DNA from: Bombyx mori
Lineage: Eukaryota > Arthropoda > Insecta > Lepidoptera > Bombycidae
DNA: 64,000 bases
Direction of reading: 5' to 3'
Assembly (NCBI RefSeq): GCF_030269925.1
Contig: NC_085116.1
Span: forward strand, 12,214,001-12,278,000
Of the stretch, positions 21,304 to 31,546 are shown piece after piece (within the stretch, counting starts at the first letter, position 1; each line of letters starts with the position of its first letter). A program made the position numbers and the translations under genes. Below the pieces are notes generated by a model that was given only the letters and a program-made list of their open reading frames with translations, made no database searches and was not told the origin of the DNA.

Positions 21304-21825
21304 TAGGACGCATGAGTATGCGGCATAAATGAGCAAATTGATAATTATCTAAAGGTTGATAAGCTCAAGTGAGCTCACAATACACCCCACACAAGTGATT
21401 TCCACATTTATTTATTTATTATTCCTTTACAGTAAAGGTCATAAAAATGTAATAGGATTTATTTCGTGATTGATTTTCCTTCTGTTCAACCAATTAATTA
21501 AGGTGACAAAGAAAAAGTGGGCCACAACAGACCGTAGCGCACTCCAATAAGGTACAATTACAGTTACACAAACTGTAACAGATACAAGTAATAACAAAAC
21601 GCAAACAAAAGACGTTCTAATCTAAAAGGACGGCGTAACAAAAACAAAAGGAATCTGTCCCGAGATTTGAATGAGACAATCCGGCTGAAGCATTCACATC
21701 AAGAAAACTTTCAGCTGTTCCACTTCTGCTCAGTGTTAACTGTTATTACGAAACTTGGGGCCAGGGCCGGCACGGCATAAGAACCTTTTTTTTAGATGCA
21801 ATTTATTGTATCATATTAAATTTAA
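21304..21825. other. AT-rich DNA, no gene recognised
   Basis: Nothing recognisable was seen. Confidence 0.35.
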
Positions 21826-21945
21826 TCTATATAATAATATAAGTATATATAAATGAATTGCTGTTCGTTAGTCTCGCTAAAACTCGAGAACGGCTGGACC
21901 GATTTGGCTAATTTTGGTCTTGAATTATTCGTGGAAGTCGTACTT
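21826..21945 (+). mobile_element. Helitron-like element, family B, 3'-truncated
   Basis: It starts A|TCTATATAATAATATAAG and has the GAATTGCTGTTCGTTAGTCT core. Similarity to the family stops near 21945, after GTGGAAGTC, and the CTAG end is absent. Confidence 0.6.
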
Positions 21946-22617
21946 ATTTCGTATGTATATATATGCGGGGGAGGCGTAAGGAGTCTAATATCGAAAAGAA
22001 AAACGACTATTTCAACTCCAAACCTTAGCTCTAAGGTTCAGTGTTGGCGTTTTATTATTGAATTCCTATTTTGTAAGCCTAAAATATTAAAAATATAAAG
22101 TAAAGGTAGCTGGCGTGGTACCCCCCGTGTTTCCATTCCATCCCGAACTAATCAGTTTTGTTTTTGCTACATTGCGTGCTATCCAAACTTACATTATTAA
22201 ATTAGTTTGTCGGTAGTAATATTTTTATGTAAATGATACTCATAGTTTTTGTTTAAGAATTAGCAGTTGTCAAAAATACAGTGGTGCCTGTCTCGACAAT
22301 GGCCCTTCATATATATTATGTATAAACTCGTACGATTGACCAAAACTCTAAAAGATTAATTTCCCTTAAGGTATTTTCATAAATATTTCGTGTTTATTAT
22401 TATCATTGTGTTATTCGACAAATAAACAACTAAGCCATCAGTGCTCGCGACATTTGTGACAATATAGTTATATTCGAATCGTCAGAAATTATGATAATAT
22501 TAATTATGATAATAACAAATGCGAAATTAAGTCGTCAAGGTAGTCGAATTATCTCAAAGTAAGTCAAATCTCGAAAATATTACATTGTAGGCATCATGAT
22601 AGACAAGCGGCTTGACC
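21946..22617. other. AT-rich DNA, no gene recognised
   Basis: No gene or repeat is recognised. Confidence 0.35.
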
Positions 22618-22733
22618 ATGGTAGGCAGCGGCTTGGCTCTGCTCCTGGTATTTCTGACGTCCATGAGCGACGGTGACAACTTACCATCAGGTGGGCCGTA
22701 TGCTCGTCTGCCTACAATGACAATAAAAAAAAA
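22618..22733 (+). repeat. BMC1-like LINE 3' tail
   Basis: GTAGGCAGCGGCTTGGCTCT to a CAATAAAAAAAAA tail. The MITE copy at 22734 begins directly at the poly(A). Confidence 0.75.
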
Positions 22734-23132
22734 GTGTGGCACTCGGGAACTGCCGTGGTAAAGCTTTTGCATAGCATTTTTTATCAACTTATGCCATTAT
22801 AATTAGACAATGATAATTTAATATTAAAACAATAATAAAACAAGACCACGCTATATTAAACATTAATAAAAGTAAAACCTTAACTGTCCCCTTCACACTC
22901 ATAAGCTAGACCGCGCGAGAGAGAGATGGGCAGACTTTTCATGATGCGCATGCAGTGTGACGTCACGCCACGCAATTATTCACAAACACTACACAAGCGC
23001 AACGTGTGAATGAATGTGTTGAACGCGAGATACATGGTAGGCGGAGTGAGGGGTGTTAGGTTTTTTCGTTACGGAATTTCATGATTCGGTCGCCGCGCTC
23101 AAGGCCCGCGATAAAATCTATGCAATAGCTTA
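22734..23132 (+). repeat. 400-bp MITE-like repeat, copy 2
   Basis: Closely similar to 3835-4235 along its length, starting GTGTGGCACTCGGGAACTGC and ending ATCTATGCAATAGCTTA. It carries a 4-bp GAAT expansion in the AACGTGTGA region relative to copy 1. Confidence 0.75.
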
Positions 23133-24650
23133 AAAAAAATTCACATTCACATATCACAAACGCTTAAAGTAACTTTAACGCCAACCCTACACAACAATGG
23201 ACGAATTTTATTTAGTAAGCCGTCTTTATGAATCGCAGCCTCACAAGGCCCGAGTTTGCTTATATGGGTCGCGAAACTCACGAAGCAATTCTGGGCAAAC
23301 TTCCTATTTAGGACATTTGAGATTTTCTCGGAATATTTGAAAGGGTCCTTTGATCCCCCTAAGTGGTTCGCTTTGAGTAAATAATACGTAGTACTTTTCC
23401 GTAATGACGTATGTCTTCTTTCCATTACAGCACTTTAAAGAGGTTTAGTTGACGTATTCACATCACGGACATGTTTCTTGAATAGATTACTGTGATTAGA
23501 CCCAGTGTACTTAAGAAAATTTTGTAACGCACTATGTTGAAAAATTACGATTCCATTTTAAAAACTGGTATTTTTTGTTACCCAATTTAAATTAGTTACA
23601 TTAAATTCAATCACTACCAATTTGATTCAAATTACAGAAATTTTGACCTGATTATTGGATTTTTCCGCGGATATCCATTCTGTGTCGGTTTTGGACTTGC
23701 TACCTTGACCTAGATTCACCCCTAATATCACCTCTCGACGACTTTCTGCGACATTTTCTACCCGTAAATATTTATGTGCACACATGCTTAACTGTACTTT
23801 AGTGAGATTTATAGCCTTTTCAAGTTATTATTATTATTACTTTTAATTTGTAAATTCTAATAACGTCTTAAGTTGTAAATCTTGTTCGCGATACACGACC
23901 CGTGTACAAAAGGAGAGAAAATCCGCTGCTCAGCCTCGTTATTACTACCGTACCTGTACCGGCTATTCCTGATTAATAAAATTGATAAATAATGAATTAG
24001 GATAGTAAAAGACTAAGATCATTTATTTTATTGAGAGTATAAAGCTATAACAAAATATTGTTGAAGGCCATGAAACAGAGAGCAATTTTTTATTATATCC
24101 GCGTTGAATGAACTTGCAAAATTATAGGCGATGAAAAAGTTTTAAGCGGTATTTACGTAATGATTGTGGAAGACGAAGTTGTTCTCGGCGTACTTACTAG
24201 CTTACTGAAATTTTTATGAGTTTTAGATATTCAGCTATTAATTCAGTGTTAAAGTTGTACATCATGTCGTGTTATCTATGGGCTTAACATTGGATGAACA
24301 AACTTGAAATCCGTATAGTTTGTTGTTACCCTAGTAGCTATTTTAATTGTGTTTCATTGGTCTGAAAATGTTAAGCATGTTTTACTGCGGGGCGTGTTTT
24401 ATCAATGCCAAAATAGTTACAACAATTTTCGGTATTCGCAAGTTTACGTTTTAAACTAACAAAACAATAGTAAATTTTCTAACAAATATGAACACAACAG
24501 AACCGAAACTCGATTACGGGTATTGTTTTACAAGGCTTTCGAGGAATTCGGAGGGTACAGATGCTGTTTATCGAGTAAATAAGGCCGTTGGTACATCGAC
24601 AACAATAATTAATGAATTAGCCAAAAAATATTTTACTGTAGAATGGCGAT
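23133..24650. other. AT-rich DNA with two unassigned frames
   Basis: A 92-codon minus frame (23425-23147; MERRHTSLRKSTTYYLLKAN start) and a plus frame from 24488 (MNTTEPKLDYGYCFTRLSRN start, running into the Bm1 at 24651) have mixed compositions and no recognised family. Both may be old TE coding relics or chance. Nothing else was seen. Confidence 0.25.
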
Positions 24651-24922
24651 TAATGTTTTTTTTTAATTTATTGCTTGGATGCGTGGACGAGCTCATAGCC
24701 CACCTGGTGTTAAGTGGTTACTGGAGCCCATAGACATCTACAATGTAAATGCTGCCACCAACCTTGAGATATAAGTTCTAAGGTCTCAGTATAGTTACAA
24801 CGACTGCCCCACCATTCAAATCGAAACACATTACTGCTTCATGGCAAAAATAGACGGGGTGGTGGTACCTACCCGTGCGGACTCATAAGAGGTCCTACCA
24901 CCAGTAATTACGCAAATTATAA
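24651..24922 (-). repeat. Bm1 SINE, 5'-truncated
   Basis: Poly(T) side at about 24655, then TTGCTTGGATGCGTGGACGA, and ending CTACCACCAGTAATTACGCA. It keeps a little of the region upstream of the ACTGGTGGTAGG block. Confidence 0.85.
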
Positions 24923-24954
24923 ATGATTAATAATATATTGTTATTGTGTGGGAA

Positions 24955-25335
24955 AGGGGATGACTTGGTGATATTTGCCAGGTCATCATCATAGTGGGTT
25001 GCTCTTGCCAGAGTAGTCGTGGTCATGTGGAATTCTTGCTTATTAAAGCTTTGATATATGTTTTCCATAGCTTACGAACCGAGACTTGGCGCACGCACTC
25101 GTTAAGTGGGGTTTCAGTAAGGTCTTTCACCTGATCAGTCCAGCGCATGGGGATTCGTCCACGAGATCTCTTTCCATTGATCCTACCCTGAACAACAAGT
25201 TTCTCGATAGACTCCGCTGGCCGTCGCAATACGTGTCCAAAATATCGAAGAATCCTGGATTGCACTGTTGACGACAACCTTTGAGAGGTATTTAGTTCGT
25301 TTAGGATCGAGGCGTTGGTGCAAAATAGCAAATCT
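24955..25335 (-). pseudogene. LINE ORF2 C-terminus with 3' UTR
   Basis: A minus-strand frame from 25331 to 25023 encodes TNASILNELNTSQRLSSTVQ, SRILRYFGHVLRRPAESIEK, then QGRINGKRSRGRIPMRW and a stop. This is the standard C-terminal region of RTE/jockey-like lepidopteran LINEs (compare 47-1440 and 5019-5213). Downstream on the minus strand, CATGACCACGACTACTCTGG is the shared 3' UTR, of which a relic also occurs near 26950. The RT domain is absent, so the copy is 5'-truncated. Confidence 0.65.
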
Positions 25336-25869
25336 AAAACAATTATCGTAACTCATGCACGTAAACTTTTCTTCACGAGCCGTTATGTAATTAAACCTTT
25401 AATAAACAACACCGAAACAGCTTTCGAAGTGACTGCACGTGATCTCACCACACTGGGCTCTCTCTAATTTCGTTAATAGCCCTTTCTCGGCTGTTAATTT
25501 CCGTAATAAATTAAAATTATCAGCAAAACAACGAGACGTTATTCAAGTGAAATTGTTTTAATAAGTATTAAGAAGAATAACGAAGGCTTATAGTATAAGC
25601 CCAATAAAACCACCCGGTTTTATGCAAATAACGTAAGGTAAATCCTCTTTGTAATTTTTTTACGGTTTTCATACTGAGAAATTTCGGCTTATTTGAGGCG
25701 TTAATTTTTGATTATATAGTGTTGTTACCCTGTTTTTTTTTTTCATAGAATATTTGAGCAGACGCTTTCATGTCCCAACCGATACACCTAATATCAAGTA
25801 AGTAACGGACCTGATAGAAATCACAATTGGAACTTTCTGCTAGCTCTGATCAAGAATATTATAAGTATA
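25336..25869. other. AT-rich DNA, no gene recognised
   Basis: Nothing recognisable was seen. Confidence 0.35.
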
Positions 25870-26079
25870 CTAGCCGTACTCGTCCGCTTCGCTGGGCATT
25901 TAGAATTAACATTATTATTTATTGGCATTATTATTAGGGAGTCCAACACTCATATAAATATTAGCCTATCCATTAAGTACATGTACATGGATACCAAGTT
26001 TCAAGTCAATCGGATGCATGGTTCAGTAGTTATAACTGAACATTCGTAAAAACCACTGTAGATTTATATATTAGATAGA
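25870..26079 (-). mobile_element. Helitron-like element, family C, copy 1
   Basis: On the minus strand it runs A|TCTATCTAATATATAAATCT ... GCGGACGAGTACGGCTAG|T. A 210-bp element with TC/CTAG ends in an AT target. A second copy is at 52754-52967. Confidence 0.7.
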
Positions 26080-26844
26080 TGATACATAATGCTAAAACTA
26101 GTATCAATTCATACGAACTAATATGAACCGTTACCATTTACCGTTACCATTATTTTGCTCATTACTGCCGCAAGCCGGTTATCCGGCTCGTAGGATGGGA
26201 CAGCCTTTATACGATACTTTGACCTCGCGGCTCAAAGTGGCTGGGCCTTGAGCTCATTTACTTATCAAATGCAATGAAAACGTGATTCGTCTGTTCGAGA
26301 ATGTGTAAATTTCTTATCATCGAAGAGTGAAACGTTCCATCTCCATCAATAAAGAGGACGAGCGTTGATAAACTTCAGTTTCGATCACGTCTAGACGGGA
26401 CGTCGGGTAACGACCATCAAATATTTTATTCAGACACATACATTACTGAGTATTGCTTTTAGGCTTTTGTTACTAAACAATTTGTCAGGAGAGTAGGCTC
26501 CGCGTCAATGGCGGCGAACTATTTTATGTTTGTACGTAAATAAAATTTGCTGCCACGAACAAAGGAGGCCCGATTTCGGAAACGTAACTTGTAGGTTAGA
26601 TTATTTATTTAGTTTTTGCTAATCGTGTTGTTTGTTTGCTTTGTTTTGTTCAATGCTCAAAAATGGTAACAGAACTTCATTTGACTCCGACTTGCATAAC
26701 GAAAAGTGAATGATAACAAAATCAGAATTCTATAATAATTTGAATGAAACTAGATATCTGAGATAATTGTTTACAAGGTTTGCCGTTATGTAATAAATTG
26801 ATTTCTTCTTTTCAATAACTTGGTTGCTAGTCGAGCAGATATAC
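26080..26844. other. AT-rich DNA with possible Bm1 relic
   Basis: Near 26155-26270, words such as CTCATTACTGCCGCAAGCC and TTGAGCTCATTTACTTATC suggest a very old Bm1. No gene was seen. Confidence 0.3.
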
Positions 26845-27190
26845 CGCAAGATGGTGAGTGGTTACCGTCGCTCAGAGATGTGAGCAATGCTGAGGGGTAC
26901 CTATATCAATTTTCCGCTTACAGCTAAGTCTTCTTCCTTCCTATTCGTACACTCTTGACAGAGTGGTCGTGGTCATGCATCAGTCGGATCCTGCGATACC
27001 GATGCTCTCGCGATGCGACGCCATTACTAATTTCCCACGAGAGTCATGAGTACAGCTAAGTACTCTCCGCAAATCTCGTTTAAAAGAGGACATGTCTTAG
27101 CGCTCAGGAAAAATTGTGCAGATCAGTTCATTCATTCAGCCCAGGCGATGCGTGGCAAAAAGATCCTTGGAAACGAACGGTGGAGTAGTA
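26845..27190 (-). repeat. Decayed BMC1-like / LINE 3' tail
   Basis: A diverged inverted copy: GATGGTGAGTGGTTACCGTC at about 26850, then TACTCTCCGCAAATCTCGTT and GCGTGGCAAAAAGATCCTTG further right. It matches the order of blocks in the longer copy at 63132-63560. A LINE 3' UTR relic (about 26945-26985, GAGTGGTCGTGGTCATG) is inserted between blocks. Confidence 0.5.
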
Positions 27191-27889
27191 CTTCCCACAA
27201 AAAGATTACGTAGTCTTTAATTGTTATATCTCTGTGTGATATCTTTAACTATAAATTAAATGTGTATATTATCCAATTCCATTCGAAAAATAACGATATA
27301 ATATGTCCTTTCTGTCTTATTTTTCTAGGAACAATTTGCAAACGCGATATTAGAATATTATGTCGATATTCAATATAACTCCGTAAATCATCTCCAACTA
27401 TTTACATTGTATAAACGTTATTGATCGATTGCAATGCGATGAAGGGTTTCGCAACAGGTCCAGTGCATTGAGCTGAAATTTACGACATTATCTTTTCATC
27501 TTTATTCCAGGTATTTAAAGTTTAATTTTTCATAACATTTTATTTAGGTCCTAGGAATCTAGGTTTCCCCGGGACTAAAGAGAGAGAGAGAGACGGATAG
27601 CACAAACAACATCCTTCCTTGTTCGGTTAGGGATATTGGTACGTCACAAATGATACGTTAAAATAAAAAAAATGGAATCTAGAAAGTTCTTTATTGTTAC
27701 ATTTATTTATGTCAAGAGTTTTACTGTTGCATTTATTTTATTTGTACCGATTATTTGTACCGATTACCGATTTGTACCGATTTATTTTTGTTTATTAATG
27801 CTTACTTGAAGTTCAACGAAAACCTATGGCCTTAGGGGAGTATTGTATTTCATTGAAATAGATACGATGTATACCAACTTTATTCTCTA
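27191..27889. other. AT-rich DNA, no gene recognised
   Basis: A short GA microsatellite is present (GAGAGAGAGAGAGA, about 27580). No gene was seen. Confidence 0.4.
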
Positions 27890-28105
27890 CTAGCGACCCG
27901 CCCTCGCTTCGCTTCGGAAACATTAAAACACACATGAAACCAAAAAAATAAAATAAATTTTTTTTAAAAAAAAGTTGCCTATGTTCATCAGGGACAATGT
28001 CGGCTTCCAATTGGAAAATAATTTTTCAAATCGGTCCAGTAGTTTCGGAGCCTATTCGAAACAAACAAACAAACAAATCTTTCCTCTTTATAATATTAGT
28101 ATAGA
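27890..28105 (-). mobile_element. Helitron-like element, family A, complete copy
   Basis: The minus strand starts A|TCTATACTAATATTATAAAG and ends GAGGGCGGGTCGCTAG|T (27890). It contains the GAATAGGCTCCGAAACTACT core. At 216 bp it resembles the LEP1-type Helitrons of Lepidoptera. Confidence 0.75.
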
Positions 28106-29192
28106 TTTCATTATTTCTGTTTTCCTCGAGCATAGAACAGTATATAATGACTTAAATTTGTGGCTCCTCCTAACAATACTTTATAATTTAGTAAAAATTT
28201 ATCAACATAATTAAAACAAGTTTTTTTTTTTTTTCCTTAAAAATATTATTTTGCTATGAATATAGAATTTCTTATAGCCTCCACCATTTAAATTGTATAT
28301 CTTGCTGGTTTTTTTAAAGATATCAATACAATAATTTTAATGATAGACAAAAAATGTTTTTGTGGTTAGAACCGCACGGAGATTTTTAATAGAAATTGGA
28401 TACTTTATCGTATTTTCAGCCATTATTCATTAAAAATTCACTAATATCTCGTGAATAAGCAAAAAAAAAAGGCGTACTTGATTATCAAACCCCAACTATA
28501 TGTTTCCGGAAGTTGGAGTACTTCGTTTCGATTGATTCGAGTTTTAAATATCGTAGTAGGGGTCGATCCGGGCAGGCTAAAAATAGATTCGCAAGCTGCA
28601 TTCACGTCTGCACTTTGCGTGGCTGTAGTAAATCCTGGACGAGCGTATTGATTTTCTGTACTCTGACACAGATAACATGAAGTACAGGAAACAGTGAGTT
28701 TTGAACTAATTTGAACTCTGTTCCTTTGAAGTTAGGACGGAAAGAAAGTAATTGCAACGCGAATTTACACACAGCACTTTGACGTAGATTTAAACTTGTT
28801 TGTTTGTGTCGTAACTTTGATGTAGAAGTATTAGGATCCGGTCTTACGAAGACTTTTGCGAAAAAATGGTATTCGCATTTTTGCTTTTTTGAAAATTATT
28901 CCGCGTTTGTTTTCAATGAAAAGATTTCATTTTGTGTAAAGCTAATTAAAACTAGAAAAAGCTATTATGTACATATTAATTAAAATTGAAGTTGCTGTGT
29001 GTATTTTTCGTGTTTGTCAGCTTTGGGTTCGTTTCACTGACAGAGGTAAAACTTTTTGCATCCAATGGCACTTTGTGTGAAAAGTTCTGATATAGTATTA
29101 TATGTTAGAGAAGAGTCCTTATCAACAGATAGCTTCTTGGCTATAAAATCCATTCAATAGAAGAATATTGTAAACAACTAAATAATTTTAAC
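28106..29192. other. AT-rich DNA, no gene recognised
   Basis: Only short frames of no recognised family are present. Confidence 0.35.
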
Positions 29193-29305
29193 GTTAGGCA
29201 GCGACTTGGCTCAGCCCCAGGCATTGCTGACGTCCATGGGCGACGGTAACCACTCACCATCAGGTGGGCCGTATGCTCGTCTACCTACAAAGACAATAAA
29301 AAAAC
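29193..29305 (+). repeat. BMC1-like LINE 3' tail
   Basis: GTTAGGCAGCGACTTGGCTC to a GACAATAAAAAAAC tail. Confidence 0.75.
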
Positions 29306-30009
29306 TTGTTATAAAAACTGGGCTTTTCCTTAACAGATATAGTATTGTTGATGATCACAATTGACAGTCGATAGTAAAAGAATGTAAAGCAATAGATAAC
29401 AAAGAAGGAAAATATAAATTCCAGAGAACTCTAATTGTGATGAAATCGAGGTGTACTTTCTCACCCCTGACTCGCTCGTGTAGAAACTCATGACATTAAA
29501 CCTCTGTACTAAATAAAACAACACAGTTTCGCGTTATAACCGTTGTTTGCAACGTTCGTTTAATTCGTATAGTAAAGTTTTAAATAGAGTAAAACCAACG
29601 AATCGTAACCTAAGTTGTTTGTTTGGTTGTACCTGACATGCGACAAAAACGAATAAAGCTTTTGAATCCTGTTCTGTTGTTTCGTGAGGCAAAAATTTCG
29701 TAACAAACTGATTCGTTTTTTATTTATATATTATGTTATTCGTAAACAGAACGAGTAGCTTTATTGTGTATGTTTTACGAGTCCATACGGATAGAGGTTT
29801 TTGGCAAGCATACATATATTCTGATTTGAAATCTGACCCGTTTTTAACATAACTGACTTGTGAAGGATTAGGTTAATGATCCTGGTATAATAACTAAAAT
29901 AAATTTATTCATTTTAAGTGGTAAGTGAGTGATACACTGTGTGTCTTTGGAAATTTGCTGAGCTCTTTTATTGCACTTATATCTACGTGTTTGTGCACAT
30001 AAAATAGTT
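29306..30009. other. AT-rich DNA, no gene recognised
   Basis: Nothing recognisable was seen. Confidence 0.35.
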
Positions 30010-30085
30010 AGTGTGCGCGCGCGAGCGCGTGTGTGTGTGTGTGTGCGCGTGTGCGTGTGCGTGCGCGTGTGTGTGTGTGTGTATA
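30010..30085. repeat. GT/GC dinucleotide microsatellite
   Basis: An alternating purine-pyrimidine tract of about 75 bp composed of GTGTGC, GCGCGC and GTGTGT runs. The open frame across it (30033-30248) is a by-product. Confidence 0.9.
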
Positions 30086-30599
30086 TAAAACAATAGTTTT
30101 GAATTTAATGATTCCAGAGCTGTTTATCGAAAACTGGTTCATAATACGAAATTTTAGTCAAGTAAGGACTATGTTGATGTGTGGTTTGTATGTGTGCGTG
30201 CAGCTCACATTACATTATTCTGTATTTCCTATCTGGTACCGTAAATAATTTTCCGACACAGTGAATGAGCTTACGTTCCAGCTGAGTGATTGTTGTTTTA
30301 TCGAATACGAATAAGGTTAGGGGGAAAGTATTTTTATTCTCATATTCCTAAATTAAGAAAGATAGGACTGGTAAGGTTGAACGTTGGAACAAAACTTTTT
30401 TCTATAATATGTTAGCACAGCACTCCTATGAAGTTAGGAAACTTAAGTTAACTGTTATAAGTCCAAATTAATAACAATTGTTGAAAACGGTGTTCAGAAT
30501 AACCCCACACAAACAAACAACCCGTCTTGAACAAACGAGTAGTTTGTTCTACTATGTATAAATACGAGTTGCTATTGTCGCATAATACAGCCTTAAACA
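30086..30599. other. AT-rich DNA, no gene recognised
   Basis: Nothing recognisable was seen. Confidence 0.35.
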
Positions 30600-30890
30600 C
30601 GTCATTAGGGATCCTCCCGATCGATTAACGGTGCTTTTAGGTACCTCAAGCACCGGTCACCGTCTTCGGCGAACCCGTCGCTGACGAAAGGCTCGACGAG
30701 TAAATTAACCCATAGACATAGCTCACCGAGTTTCTCGCCAGATCTTCTCAGTCGGTCGCGTTTCCGATCCGGTGCTCTTGCTAGGGCTAGTGTTAGCAGC
30801 ACTCCAGTTTGAGCCCCGTGAGCTCACCTACACGTCAAGGAGAAGCTGAAATAGCCTCTTAAAGCTCAGCATAGGTAGGAAAAAAAAACG
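30600..30890 (+). repeat. Dispersed repeat of 'CGTTTCCGATCCGGTG' type, copy 2
   Basis: Shares blocks with 4395-4770 (TCGCGTTTCCGATCCGGTG, GCTCTTGCTAGGGCTAGTGT, TTTGAGCCCCGTGAGCTCAC) and ends in GGTAGGAAAAAAAA, a poly(A)-like tail. It is probably a 5'-truncated LINE 3' end. A 65-codon antisense frame within it is not a gene. Confidence 0.6.
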
Positions 30891-31198
30891 CTCAACACAT
30901 TCCGGCTCGAGCAGCCAAACGGCGTGGAGCTCTATGTTGTACACTTGAAATTCAATAAAAGGAATTGTTTGGAAAAGTAAGTTTTAATTACTGTCACTAT
31001 GGAAGGTAATGATAATAATTAAGAGAACGGTGTAGGCGTCGCTGACGTCATCATTTGTAATAACAACACGGGTGAGTCCCTGCGTCATATACTTTCGCAT
31101 CTACTACGATACTGCTACGACAAAACAAAAAACAGCCTGGTATAAAATACTAGATCTTTCTTTACGATGGGCGACTACGTTTGGTATGTTATATCTGT

Positions 31199-31213
31199 GT
31201 ACTCTTCGAAGCT
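31199..31213. repeat. Target-site duplication of R1-clade element, left copy
   Basis: GTACTCTTCGAAGCT, repeated at 37509-37523. This 15-bp duplication is close to the 14 bp of R1. Confidence 0.9.
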
Positions 31214-31546
31214 TTTTTTTTTTTTTTTTTTTTTTTCGGGGGAAATCCTCATGGACTACCTCCGCCTGGGGAAAAGCGAAGGGGCGTGCCGGACTCTTAC
31301 CGGCTAAAACCACCCCGGTGTCCACCCACACGTGCGCGCAGGGCCGCGGGAATCCAAATTCTTCCGCAGCCCCACACCAGTGCTGGCCCGGTCTATCCAG
31401 GCCTCGTCTCCTGCACGGAGTAGTGAGGCGTTCAGCTACTCCGTGCATCGCCTCAGAGGCACGCGCCGACACCCGCATGCGCCTCCGTCTCAGGTCCATC
31501 GAATAGGGGGCGAGGGCTTTCCCAAGTCCCTCGCCCCTGGACCCAT

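Noticed and set aside
1860..30085. CRISPR-like or satellite arrays
   Set aside because: Only simple microsatellites (CTA near 1.9 kb, GT/GC near 30.0 kb) were found; there are no regularly spaced repeats, and the organism is an animal.
30605..30802. 65-codon minus frame
   Set aside because: Antisense to a dispersed repeat also found at 4395-4770.
31199..31213. R1 28S or telomeric TTAGG target for the R1-clade element
   Set aside because: The target duplication and flanks show neither rDNA nor TTAGG repeats.
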